Origin: Pseudoruegeria sp. HB172150
GTDB lineage: Bacteria > Pseudomonadota > Alphaproteobacteria > Rhodobacterales > Rhodobacteraceae
Direction: 5' to 3'
Assembly (NCBI RefSeq): GCF_013184805.1
Contig: NZ_JAATNG010000001.1
Span: 930,001-994,000 of the forward strand
DNA length: 64,000 nt
The notes under the pieces are model-generated. The model searched no databases. It was not told where the DNA came from and worked only from the letters and a program-made list of their open reading frames with translations. A program made the translations under genes and the position numbers. Below are positions 35,685 through 45,020 of this stretch, piece after piece; positions within the stretch are counted from its first letter, which is position 1, and each line of letters begins with the position of its first letter.

Positions 35685-36029
35685 ATGGGTGGCGAAATTG
35701 GCGGTGGAATCATTATCGCTCAGGGTATTGTTTTGATAGTGGTAATTTTATTTTTCTTTCTTGGTGTTTGGGTCAGTGGACGTTTGAAAGGCGATACTCC
35801 ATTGGGGCTTTGGAATTTAGTAGCATTTTGCATCGCTGCATTTTTGTTGCTTGGGCTCCCATTATCACCGGCAGTATTTAATGCGTTGATAGAAACCAAC
35901 AATGATTTGTTCATGATGCTTTCAGCTCTCGTTCCCCCTTTCTTCGCAGGGTTAACATCGAGGACGGAGCTGAGACGAATTCTTGAAGGCAACAGAGAAT
36001 TGAGAAAATCAAGAAATTATACTGATTAA
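35685..36029 (+). CDS. Small membrane protein in AT-rich islet
   Basis: A 114-residue protein with two strong membrane helices (IAQGIVLIVVILFFFLGVWV and LVAFCIAAFLLLGLPL) and a third weaker one, then a charged cytoplasmic tail (RTELRRILEGNRELRKSRNY). The ATG at 35685 follows TGGAGG with good spacing. Same AT-rich composition as its partner. No homology recognised; an exported-protein plus membrane-protein pair could be an effector/immunity-like or accessory unit, but nothing in the sequence proves this. Confidence 0.6.
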   Translation: MGGEIGGGIIIAQGIVLIVVILFFFLGVWVSGRLKGDTPLGLWNLVAFCIAAFLLLGLPLSPAVFNALIETNNDLFMMLSALVPPFFAGLTSRTELRRILEGNRELRKSRNYTD

Positions 36030-36135
36030 AGGTCTTAACGACGAAAATTTGGCTGCGAAATTTACCCTTCAATCGCTAGAGAGCCGTAGGGTGGGCAATC
36101 CTGCCCACCAAAACCTCACACCAACACTCCACTCC

Positions 36136-36591
36136 TCACGGAATGATCGCGACCCACCCGTCATCCTTGACCCGCGCGGCGCAGGCGCCTTCGGTGGCGG
36201 AACTCAGGCGGTAGGTCGAGCCCGGAACCTCGTCCGGCGCGCATTGCGGCAGGACCAGCCGCGTGTACCCCAGCTCGGCCATGCAATTCGTCACATAGCG
36301 CACCCGCGGGCCTGCGGCGTAATCCCGGATCGCGATGGGCGTGAAGGTCTCGGCATTGACACAGCGCTCGCCGTCGCAGGCCCATTCATAGGGCACCGCG
36401 CCATAGCCGATGCGACCGCGCAGGGTCTCGTCGATCGGATAGGCGACAAAGGACTGCGCCTCGCACCCGCGCAGATCGGCCTGCAGCGACACCGGCAGGT
36501 TGCCGTTGCGGCGGGTGACGGTGTCGCCGTCATAGGCACAGCCGGCCAGGACGGCGGCGGTGCAGATCAGGGCAAGGTACTTGCCGGTCAT
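36136..36591 (-). CDS. Small lipoprotein, paralogue A
   Basis: A 151-residue lipoprotein with lipobox AVLAGC/AYDG at residues 14-18. The mature part has several cysteines and the order NGNLPVSLQADLRGCEAQ ... VTNCMAELGYTRLVLPQCAPDEVPGSTYRL ... ACAARVKDDGWVAIIP. The same order of motifs occurs in the next gene upstream, so they are tandem paralogues. No function known; likely inner-leaflet or outer-membrane anchored in the periplasm. Confidence 0.75.
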   Translation of the reverse strand: MTGKYLALICTAAVLAGCAYDGDTVTRRNGNLPVSLQADLRGCEAQSFVAYPIDETLRGRIGYGAVPYEWACDGERCVNAETFTPIAIRDYAAGPRVRYVTNCMAELGYTRLVLPQCAPDEVPGSTYRLSSATEGACAARVKDDGWVAIIP

Positions 36592-36679
36592 CGTTCAGTT
36601 CTCCCCAGGACGTTACAGGCAAGAGTTGCACCTGCCCCCGCCATTGTCAAAGCCGTAAGGGCAGGGCGCGCCTGCCGTG

Positions 36680-37141
36680 TCACGGGTCCACCACGATCCA
36701 TCTGCCGCTTTCCGTCCGGGCCGCGCAGGCGTCGTCCGACGGCCCGCCGGGCCGGAACGTGGCGCCGGACAGTTCCTCCGGCGTGCAGCGGTCCAGCGTC
36801 AGGCGGCGGTAGTTCAGCTGCGCCATGCAGCTCTGGATCGCGCGGGACCGTGCCGCCTCGTTGGCGTCATAGGTGCTGACCGGCACCACGGTCTGCACGC
36901 CAAAGCGGACGCCCCGGCAGGTCGGCCCGCGGCAGGCCCGGCGCAGCGGATAGGAACTGAACCCGGCGGTGGTGCGGGGCTGCATGTTCACCGGGAACAG
37001 CTGCGTCGCCCGCGCCTCGCATTGCACAAGATCCGCCTGCTGCTGCACCGGCAGGGTGTCATTGCGCTGGTAGACCGCGGCGGTGGTGCAGGCAGAGACC
37101 AGCGCCACGGCGGCAAGGCCCGCTAATGCCATGATCTTCAT
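36680..37141 (-). CDS. Small lipoprotein, paralogue B
   Basis: A 153-residue lipoprotein with lipobox ALVSAC/TTA. It shares with paralogue A the blocks RNDTLPVQQQADLVQCEA, SCMAQLNYRRLTLDRCTPEELSGATF and ACAARTESGRWIVVDP. Start ATG at 37141 follows AAGGA and begins the signal peptide. Regulated possibly from the divergent AT-rich promoter region around 37245. Confidence 0.75.
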   Translation of the reverse strand: MKIMALAGLAAVALVSACTTAAVYQRNDTLPVQQQADLVQCEARATQLFPVNMQPRTTAGFSSYPLRRACRGPTCRGVRFGVQTVVPVSTYDANEAARSRAIQSCMAQLNYRRLTLDRCTPEELSGATFRPGGPSDDACAARTESGRWIVVDP

Positions 37142-37244
37142 GCCAGGATTCCTTTCTGTGCCCGCCTGCGCGGACAGTGGCACCGGGCGCCGGGCGTGTC
37201 AAAACACACCGGATGCGGGCGTCGGACCTGCCGGGAATTTGCTT

Positions 37245-37264
37245 AAACGTATAACAAACGTATA
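37245..37264. promoter_or_regulatory. Direct repeat AAACGTATA, helical-turn spacing
   Basis: AAACGTATA occurs at 37245-37253 and again at 37256-37264, starts 11 bp apart, about one helical turn, in an AT-rich patch between the divergent lipoprotein and the small exported protein. Such phasing is typical of a regulator binding one face of DNA. The regulator is unknown. Confidence 0.35.
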
Positions 37265-37326
37265 TACAAACTGTCATGAATCCGTTACACTCGGGCCCTG
37301 AGGTCAACGACTCCGGGAGATAACCC

Positions 37327-37617
37327 ATGAGCATGCGGGCATTCGTCCTACTGGCCTGTCTCGCCGCCGCACCGGCGAAGGCCAACCCGATCCCCGAGAT
37401 CATTTGCGCCCCCACGGGCACGATGTACACGCGGCTGTCGCGGGAATACCTGGCGGAACGGCGCGGCACCGGCATGCGCGCGCCGGACCAGATCATGGAG
37501 ATCTGGGAAGCACCGTCGACCGGCGAGTGGACGCTGCTGATGACCTACGCCAATGGCCGGTCCTGCATCGTCGCAATGGGCGAGGACTGGTACAACGCGC
37601 CGAAGTCGGAAAGTTGA
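37327..37617 (+). CDS. Small exported hypothetical protein
   Basis: A 96-residue protein with an N-terminal signal peptide (AFVLLACLAAAPAKA) and two cysteines in the mature part (IICAPTG, RSCIVAMG). The mature domain has MEIWEAPSTGEWTLLMTYANGRSCIVAMGEDW, a pattern seen in many uncharacterised periplasmic proteins of Rhodobacterales. Start ATG follows GGGAGATAA. Function unknown. Confidence 0.7.
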   Translation: MSMRAFVLLACLAAAPAKANPIPEIICAPTGTMYTRLSREYLAERRGTGMRAPDQIMEIWEAPSTGEWTLLMTYANGRSCIVAMGEDWYNAPKSES

Positions 37618-37728
37618 GGCTGCGGAGGGGGTCCGTACATGCGTCCCCAATCGGACGTTTGCGCTAACACGCCTGAAATCAATGACTTGCAAGGCGTCCT
37701 AATGGGGACGCTCTCTCAACATACGCAA

Positions 37729-37750
37729 AGCGGCCCCCATCGGGGCCGCT
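37729..37750 (-). terminator. Hairpin terminator of the cold-shock gene
   Basis: AGCGGCCCC and GGGGCCGCT form a perfect 9-bp stem with a four-base loop, 22 bp after the cold-shock protein stop on the minus strand. Only a short TTT follows, so termination strength is moderate. Confidence 0.65.
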
Positions 37751-37772
37751 GGACCTATCCGGAAATCGTCCC

Positions 37773-37979
37773 TCAGAGCGGCTTCAGTTCCCCCGCCGAA
37801 GACCGCCCGTCCCGGCCTTCCCTCAGCTCGTAGCTGACCTTCTGATTGTCGGCGAGCCCCGTCAATCCAGCCCTCTCCACCGCCGAAATATGCACGAAAA
37901 CATCCTTGCCGCCCTCATCCGGGGCGATAAAGCCATAGCCTTTGGTCGTATTAAACCATTTCACGGTGCCGGTCGGCAT
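37773..37979 (-). CDS. Cold-shock domain protein
   Basis: A 68-residue CspA-family nucleic-acid-binding protein. RNP-like motifs are visible: GTVKWFNTTKGYGFI (residues 4-18) and DVFVHISAV (26-34). Start ATG at 37979 is preceded by AAGGAGA with six-base spacing; a longer open frame upstream is leader. About 150 bp of untranslated leader may precede it, as is usual in cold-shock genes. Confidence 0.95.
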   Translation of the reverse strand: MPTGTVKWFNTTKGYGFIAPDEGGKDVFVHISAVERAGLTGLADNQKVSYELREGRDGRSSAGELKPL

Positions 37980-38201
37980 TCCGTCTCTCCTTGTCATTTC
38001 CCCCGCCCGCGGAATTGCGACGGGTCGGTGCAGCCAGGGTCTTCCAAGTCTCAGAGGCTGCTCCCTGACAGGAGCCGTCTTCGAAGAAAGTCCGTCGTCA
38101 CACCAAAAAGCATGGCCCATTCACTAAATTTCGCAAGTGATTTGTTGATGTCAGGAAAAGTTGCAGCATAACACATACCCCGGAAGCAAAGAGGATAGGC
38201 A

Positions 38202-38528
38202 ATGCGTTTCTTCGGCCTGAAAACCTGCGATACTTGCCGGAAGGCGGAAAAGGCCCTGCGCGCAGCGGGTTACAAAGCGTCAGTTATCGATGTAAGGGTC
38301 GACGGCGTTTCCGGCGAGGATCTGAAGCGTTTTCTAGATGCGTTCGGCAGCGATTTGCTCAATCGAAGATCTACCACCTGGCGTGGTTTGTCTGAAGAAG
38401 ACAGGGCAAAGGACCCGCTGGTATTGTTGCGCGAGCACCCCACGCTGATGAAGCGCCCGGTGATCGAAAGCGACGGCAAGCTTTACCTTGGCTGGGGAGG
38501 TGACGTCAGGTCGGCCCTCCTTGGATAG
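38202..38528 (+). CDS. ArsC/Spx-family reductase-like protein
   Basis: A 108-residue thioredoxin-fold protein of the ArsC family. The active-site CxxC is in KTCDTCRKAEKAL (residues 8-14 region) and the conserved Arg is in TLMKRPVIESDG. The group includes glutaredoxin-dependent arsenate reductases and YffB-type proteins of unknown role. No arsenic genes are nearby, so arsenate reduction is not implied. Confidence 0.82.
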   Translation: MRFFGLKTCDTCRKAEKALRAAGYKASVIDVRVDGVSGEDLKRFLDAFGSDLLNRRSTTWRGLSEEDRAKDPLVLLREHPTLMKRPVIESDGKLYLGWGGDVRSALLG

Positions 38529-38573
38529 AGGGATCGCGCCTCCTATGTGAATGCCGTTAACAAGGAGATTACT

Positions 38574-38930
38574 ATGCGGAACGCGGCGCTGATACTTGGG
38601 ATTATCGGCGGAATTGTCGGAATGATCGTTGGCTTCTTCAGCTTCGGCTATGTGTCCTTCGTGGAGTGGTTTGGCGAAGTTGACGACGTGGTTAACCAGG
38701 TGCAGAACCCCGAGATCATCAAGGCTGTAAGCTTTTTCGCGCCGATCCTGGCAGTTGCCGGAGGCGCTATGGCACGCAGCCAGGCGATGATGGGCGGCGC
38801 ATTAATGCTGATTTCGACCGCGGGAATGTATTACGCCTTTGGTTTCAACGTTTTTACCATGTTCCCGCTGGGCATGTGCGGGCTGGGTGGGCTGCTGGCG
38901 CTTGGCGCGCGTCAACCCGACACGGTCTGA
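38574..38930 (+). CDS. Small membrane protein
   Basis: A 118-residue protein with three to four hydrophobic helices, including a glycine-rich first helix (ALILGIIGGIVGMIVGFFSF). The ATG at 38574 follows AAGGAG. Its 3' end overlaps the convergent DoxX gene by 19 bp. It resembles DUF4064-like membrane proteins in outline only; function unknown. Confidence 0.6.
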   Translation: MRNAALILGIIGGIVGMIVGFFSFGYVSFVEWFGEVDDVVNQVQNPEIIKAVSFFAPILAVAGGAMARSQAMMGGALMLISTAGMYYAFGFNVFTMFPLGMCGLGGLLALGARQPDTV

Positions 38931-39487
38931 GACTTGGCCGGGCGGTCACCTTCCAGCACCAGCCGGTCGACGGAGACCGGTCCGGCACCACGGAACACCA
39001 GATACAGAAGCAAAAAGACCCAGAGGGCGCGCTGATCTGCTATTTGCCCGTCTGACATCCGGTCGAACCAGTGGCCCCCGGTTTCAGCGTCAACATCGTG
39101 ACCATAGATATCGGTGAGGCTCTGCACGGTGACGAAGCCGATCATCCCAATCGAGGCCAGTCGCGTGAACAACCCAATAAGGATCAAAAGGGGCAAAACA
39201 AACTCAGCCCAAGTGCCGAATACCGCGATCAACCTGTAACCGAAGCCGAGGGCCGAGGGATCGTAGCCGACGAATTCGAACTGTTTCGGGAACATCTGCG
39301 CGTAGGCGCTTGATGATAAACGGAAGAACCCGAAGACGCCGTCGCCGATTTTGGTCAAAGCAGAGTTCCAGAAATAGATCAGTAGCACCGCAGCAAAAAC
39401 CAGGCGAGCAAGCGTCGGCATGACGATCCATTCCAGCCGCTCAATCTGGGCGAATGCGTTATTATGTAGGGATATCAGCCGGTTCAT
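38912..39487 (-). CDS. bufD: DoxX family membrane protein of the bufferin operon
   Basis: A 191-residue membrane protein with four helices characteristic of DoxX: RLVFAAVLLIYFWNSALTKIG, FGTWAEFVLPLLILIGLFTRLASIGMIGFV and ALWVFLLLYLVFRGAG. DoxX proteins accompany bufferin-type operons, where they are presumed redox or membrane helpers. It overlaps the bufC-like gene as ATGA and is the last gene of the four-gene operon. Symbol follows the operon naming and is provisional. Confidence 0.85.
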   Translation of the reverse strand: MNRLISLHNNAFAQIERLEWIVMPTLARLVFAAVLLIYFWNSALTKIGDGVFGFFRLSSSAYAQMFPKQFEFVGYDPSALGFGYRLIAVFGTWAEFVLPLLILIGLFTRLASIGMIGFVTVQSLTDIYGHDVDAETGGHWFDRMSDGQIADQRALWVFLLLYLVFRGAGPVSVDRLVLEGDRPAKSQTVSG

Positions 39488-40245
39488 GCGGGAACCTCGT
39501 TGGTGATGGCGGCAATCGCGCCGCCTTGTAGCAACAGGGTGAGCACTGAGCGGATGTCGAAGTCCGGCACCTGTTCGACCGCAGATTCCAGTGCTGCGCC
39601 GAAAGTTTCGCGGGTCAGGAGCGCTGCGAGGAATGTTCCGCCACCGGGGGGGAGCAGGTTCGGAGCCGGATCGAATTCCGCTCGCGTGATCAACACGTTC
39701 TGCCCTTCCGCCGCCGGTTTTGGCGCGTCGGACTCGGTGTTGTAGCGCCAGATGGAATAGACTGGCCAGCGCGAGCGGATCAGGCGGGCGGCTGGGGCCA
39801 ATTCCAGCCTAGCCGCCATAAGATGTTCCGGGGGCATGCCATGCAATGATTCCGGTTTGATCGGTTCTGAGTCAGCCGCGTGGTAGGACTGGCGCATGGC
39901 TAGCTCCAGTCGCGCCACGTCTGGCAGGTAACCGATGTCGCGGACTGGGTCGAAGGACCGGAGGAATTCGGGCATCGCTTCGCCATAGAACATCATCAGC
40001 GGCGAAGACGGGGGATGCTTGCGCAGGTACGCCCCGGCGAGAAGCTTGAAGTTGGGCTCCCCCAAAAGCTTCCGCAAAATCGGGAACGCGCTTTCGAGGG
40101 CCTCGGTCAGGCTCACCGCTACGTTGTTGCGGTAAACGTCGAACCGTTTATTGGCCGGGGCCCCGCTAGGATTGATGAGGCCGGACGGAACTGCGCGACC
40201 GGCATCGAGGATCGCCTGGGTGAAATCGTCCTGCGAGACCATCAC
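39484..40245 (-). CDS. bufC: BufC/HvfC-type partner of the MNIO enzyme (DUF2063)
   Basis: A 253-residue protein of the DUF2063 family, the putative DNA-binding-like fold that acts as precursor-recognition partner of DUF692/MNIO enzymes. Diagnostic segments: the N-terminal [30 protein letters not shown], the central [21 protein letters not shown] and the [19 protein letters not shown] tail. GTG start overlaps the bufB stop (GTGA). No catalytic motif is expected. Confidence 0.9.
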   Translation of the reverse strand: MMVSQDDFTQAILDAGRAVPSGLINPSGAPANKRFDVYRNNVAVSLTEALESAFPILRKLLGEPNFKLLAGAYLRKHPPSSPLMMFYGEAMPEFLRSFDPVRDIGYLPDVARLELAMRQSYHAADSEPIKPESLHGMPPEHLMAARLELAPAARLIRSRWPVYSIWRYNTESDAPKPAAEGQNVLITRAEFDPAPNLLPPGGGTFLAALLTRETFGAALESAVEQVPDFDIRSVLTLLLQGGAIAAITNEVPA

Positions 40246-41102
40246 GTTTCAGCCTGTTCCAAAATCTGCGCGGCGCGATGCGCTTCGGCGGCGAGGACGG
40301 GCCAGTCGGGCACATCCGTGTCCCATTCGATCAGCGTGGGCTTGGCGCCGCCGACCTCGATTGTGTGGGCGTAGAGTGCCCAGACCGGATCGATCACTTC
40401 GCGGCCGTGGCTGTCGATCAGTAGAGGTGCGCCGGTTTCGTCGGCATCCTCGTCATGTCCGCCAAGGTGGATTTCACCGACTTGGGCATGCGGAAAAGCC
40501 TCGATATAGGCGACCGGGTCGGTCTGCTGGTTTGTAGCGGAGACAAAGACGTTGTTGACGTCGAGCAGCAGTCCGCAGCCCGTGCGACGGGCAATTTCCG
40601 CCAGGAATTCGACCTCTGCCATCTCGCTTTCGGCAAAGGCGAGGTAGGTGGAAGGGTTCTCGAGCAGCACCCGGCGACCGATCGCTTCCTGCAGCTCGTC
40701 GATATGGCGGCAAACGCGGGTCAGGGTTTCTTCGGTATAGGGCAGTGGCAGAAGGTCGTTCAGGAAATGGCTGTCATGGGTCGACCACGCCAGGTGCTCG
40801 GAAAAACTTGCCGGTTGCAGCCAGGTCACCAGATGCTTAAGGCGCGCAAGATGATCCGCATCCAGGCGACCCTCGCCGCCGATGGACAGACCCACGCCAT
40901 GTACGGAGATCGGGAACCGTTCTGCCAGATGCCGCAGTTGCGCAATTGGCCGGCCGCCATCGCCCATATAGTTTTCTGCGTGAATCTCCAGCCAGTCCAC
41001 CGGGTTTGCTGCCCTGAGAATGTCTGAAAAGTGCTGGGGCTTGTATCCGACGCCGGGCGCGTCGGGCAGCCTGTCGAACCGGGATGTGGTTGCGTCGAGC
41101 AT
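40242..41102 (-). CDS. bufB: Multinuclear non-haem iron oxidative enzyme (MNIO, DUF692)
   Basis: A 286-residue TIM-barrel enzyme of the MNIO family that oxidises cysteines in small precursor peptides, here most likely to thiooxazole-type groups on the BufA1 product. Conserved family segments: [67 protein letters not shown] and [10 protein letters not shown], which supply the His/Glu/Asp iron ligands. It lies between the precursor gene and bufC, separated from the precursor by a strong hairpin. Confidence 0.93.
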   Translation of the reverse strand: MLDATTSRFDRLPDAPGVGYKPQHFSDILRAANPVDWLEIHAENYMGDGGRPIAQLRHLAERFPISVHGVGLSIGGEGRLDADHLARLKHLVTWLQPASFSEHLAWSTHDSHFLNDLLPLPYTEETLTRVCRHIDELQEAIGRRVLLENPSTYLAFAESEMAEVEFLAEIARRTGCGLLLDVNNVFVSATNQQTDPVAYIEAFPHAQVGEIHLGGHDEDADETGAPLLIDSHGREVIDPVWALYAHTIEVGGAKPTLIEWDTDVPDWPVLAAEAHRAAQILEQAET

Positions 41103-41130
41103 CGGAGTCCTCGCTCTGGCAGTCGTCTGC

Positions 41131-41173
41131 GAAAAAACGGTGAGGCCCGGGCGCGGCAGGCCGCCGCGCCCGG
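41131..41173 (-). terminator. Attenuator hairpin between bufA1 and bufB
   Basis: On the minus strand a perfect 11-bp GC-rich stem (41163-41173 with 41147-41157, five-base loop) is followed nine bases later by six T residues. It sits between the stop of bufA1 and the start of bufB. Partial termination here would give more precursor mRNA than enzyme mRNA, a normal arrangement in RiPP operons. Confidence 0.8.
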
Positions 41174-41186
41174 TGGGACGATCCGA

Positions 41187-41492
41187 TCAGGACGGGATGT
41201 CGCGATCCAGCGGCTCAAGCGAACCCATGCGCGCGGTACCATCTGCCATCGCCGGCAGTTCGATCTCTGCGCAGGTGCCGGCATCGACCAGGGTCCAGGA
41301 GTTGCCCTGGTAATCGACCTTCGACGTGCCGGCGCAGGTGGTACCGGGACCGGCCGCACAGTCGTTCTCACCAGCCATGGAAACACCGTAGCATTTTTCC
41401 TGAGCTTGCGCGTTGGCAACGCCCGCGGCGCCGAGGCCCACGAGGGCGGTGGCAACAGCGGTGGCGAGAAGGGTTTTGTTCGTCGAGTTCAT
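41187..41492 (-). CDS. bufA1: Bufferin precursor, BufA1/DUF2282 type
   Basis: A 101-residue exported precursor. The signal peptide runs to about VANA/QA (residue 28). The core carries four cysteines at 34, 45, 53 and 74 in the DUF2282 pattern [16 protein letters not shown] ... [14 protein letters not shown] ... AGTCAEI. In characterised bufferins the two central cysteines are modified by the MNIO enzyme to bind copper. Preceded by GGAGG and a match to the sigma-factor promoter motif 49 bp upstream. First gene of the operon. Confidence 0.92.
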   Translation of the reverse strand: MNSTNKTLLATAVATALVGLGAAGVANAQAQEKCYGVSMAGENDCAAGPGTTCAGTSKVDYQGNSWTLVDAGTCAEIELPAMADGTARMGSLEPLDRDIPS

Positions 41493-41540
41493 GTCTATCC
41501 TCCGTTATCAGAGCGCCGTCATGGCGTCCGTGCTTTCCTG

Positions 41541-41566
41541 TTCGATCCGGGAGGCGCGGATGTTAC
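41541..41566 (-). promoter_or_regulatory. ECF (SigF-type) promoter for bufA1 operon
   Basis: On the minus strand GTAAC (41562-41566) is followed by 17 bases and CGAA (41541-41544). The same GTAAC-N17-CGAA arrangement occurs on the plus strand before the sigma-factor gene. From memory it agrees with the SigF promoter of Caulobacter (GTAACC-N16-CGAA). Transcription would start about 40 nt before the bufA1 ATG. Confidence 0.75.
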
Positions 41567-41613
41567 GTTGCTCACGAACAGGTGAAAAAACGACGTGTAA
41601 TCCACAGCAGACT

Positions 41614-41639
41614 GTAACGTTTGCCGCGATACGCACGAA
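41614..41639 (+). promoter_or_regulatory. ECF (SigF-type) autoregulatory promoter for the sigma gene
   Basis: GTAAC (41614-41618), 17 bases, CGAA (41636-41639) matches the divergent promoter of bufA1 exactly in spacing. The -10 lies only 10 bp before the ATG of the sigma gene, so the message would have a very short leader that loses much of the GGAGAGG site. Confidence 0.65.
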
Positions 41640-41649
41640 TGGAGAGGCA

Positions 41650-42210
41650 ATGACGGATCGCAATGACCGCTGGGGGGACCTCCTTCGCCGGGCGAACCGG
41701 GGGGAGGCTGCGGCTTATGCAAGGTTTCTGACGGAAGCCGCGCCTGTGATCCGCAATATTGTCCGCGGGCGCGCGGGTATGGATGCCGGGACGGAGGATA
41801 TCGTCCAGGAGGTCCTGCTTGCGATCCACGCGAAGCGCCATACATGGCGCGAGTCCGATCCGGTAACGCCCTGGCTCTATGCCATCGCGCGTTACAAAAC
41901 GGCTGATGCATTCCGCAGCAGAAAACGCGGCGGTACGCAGGTGCCTCTGGAGGATCTGGCGGAGCAGTTGGCCGACGATGGCAGCGGCGATCCCACCGCC
42001 GCCCGCGATCTGGCCCGACTGCTGGACGAGATCGACGACCGGTCTGCCAGCATCGTGCGGGCTGTCGGGATTGAGGGGGAGAGCGCGGGCGAAGTAGGTG
42101 CCCGTTTGGGAATGAGTGAAGGCGCGGTGCGGGTTGCCTATCACCGTGCGCTTGCCCGGCTGCGCAAATTGGCCGGGACGGAAGGGTTAACGGAAGAGAC
42201 CAAGGAATGA
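41650..42210 (+). CDS. sigF: ECF RNA polymerase sigma factor, SigF-like
   Basis: A 186-residue ECF sigma factor with only regions 2 and 4. Region 2 is seen in DAGTEDIVQEVLLAIHAKRHTW and DPVTPWLYAIARYKTADAFR; region 4 in EGESAGEVGARLGMSEGAVRVAYHRALARLRK. The following gene overlaps by 4 bp and encodes an NrsF-type anti-sigma protein, the known partner of SigF in Caulobacter. Adjacent divergent bufferin genes and the shared promoter motif make it the likely activator of that operon. It starts at the ATG at 41650. Confidence 0.9.
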   Translation: MTDRNDRWGDLLRRANRGEAAAYARFLTEAAPVIRNIVRGRAGMDAGTEDIVQEVLLAIHAKRHTWRESDPVTPWLYAIARYKTADAFRSRKRGGTQVPLEDLAEQLADDGSGDPTAARDLARLLDEIDDRSASIVRAVGIEGESAGEVGARLGMSEGAVRVAYHRALARLRKLAGTEGLTEETKE

Positions 42211-42848
42211 AGACTGAAGACCTGATAGCTACGCTGGCCACGGAGGCCCCGATGGCGCCGTCTGCCTCGCTGGAGCGGCGGGCGGGGCTGGGCGTGGCAT
42301 TTGGCGGGCTTGTCACCCTTACACTTTTCTTCGTCGTGTTGGGACCGCGACCGGGACTTCTGATCGCCATGTCGGACCCGTTCACGCTGGCCAAGACGAT
42401 ACTGCCGCTGCTGCTAGCTCCACTGGCGCTGATCATGTCGCTCCACGCGGCACGGCCCGCGGTGCCGTTGGGCGTAGTAAGGTGGCTGGCGCTAATCCCG
42501 CCCGTGTCAGCTGCGGGACTGTTCCTATGGGCGTTTTCGACCACGGGCGCCGGTGACCGCTTTGCGCTGTTTATCGGTCACTCGATCCAGGTTTGTCTGC
42601 CGGCAATCACGATTCTGTCGCTACCGATAATTGCGGGACTTCTTGGCGCGCTGCGCCATGGAGCTCCGGTGCGGCCGGCACGATGCGGCGCCTTGGCAGG
42701 TCTGGCATCGGCGGGAATCGCGACGGCGATATATTCGACCTTCTGTGTCGAGGATTCGCCGTTGTTCTATGCCGTCTGGTACAGCCTCGGGATCGGTATC
42801 GCCACGGGAATCGGCGCCTTGCTTGGCATGCGATACCTGCGCTGGTAA
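42207..42848 (+). CDS. nrsF: NrsF-family membrane anti-sigma factor (DUF1109)
   Basis: A 213-residue membrane protein with six helices. Two conserved cysteines characteristic of NrsF are present: Cys130 in HSIQVCLPAI and Cys180 in STFCVEDSPLFYAVWYSLG. In Caulobacter these sense metals such as chromate, cadmium or copper, releasing SigF. The gene overlaps the sigma gene by 4 bp. Confidence 0.9.
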   Translation: MKTEDLIATLATEAPMAPSASLERRAGLGVAFGGLVTLTLFFVVLGPRPGLLIAMSDPFTLAKTILPLLLAPLALIMSLHAARPAVPLGVVRWLALIPPVSAAGLFLWAFSTTGAGDRFALFIGHSIQVCLPAITILSLPIIAGLLGALRHGAPVRPARCGALAGLASAGIATAIYSTFCVEDSPLFYAVWYSLGIGIATGIGALLGMRYLRW

Positions 42849-42867
42849 TCGCGCTAAAAACTGAACT

Positions 42868-42888
42868 GAAAAGAGCGCCCGAGGACGC
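42868..42888 (-). terminator. Weak hairpin terminator after thrS
   Basis: On the minus strand GCGTC pairs with GGCGC (one T-G pair) around a four-base loop, followed by TCTTTTC, 16 bp past the thrS stop. The short stem makes it a modest call. Confidence 0.4.
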
Positions 42889-42903
42889 CCTTCCTGTTTC
42901 GGC

Positions 42904-44856
<1,953 letters not shown>

Positions 44857-45020
44857 ATCGGCTCTCCTCGTCGGTTTGGCGCCCACGGAACGCCCGGTTG
44901 CGGGTTATGTGCCTGCGCATATGGGATGCGCGGGTTTATGAAGTCAACCTGCCATTCCGAAGTTATTGCTTTCTTGCCGTTGCCAGCCGTGATTAGTCAG
45001 GGGCCGGAACGGAGGATCCT

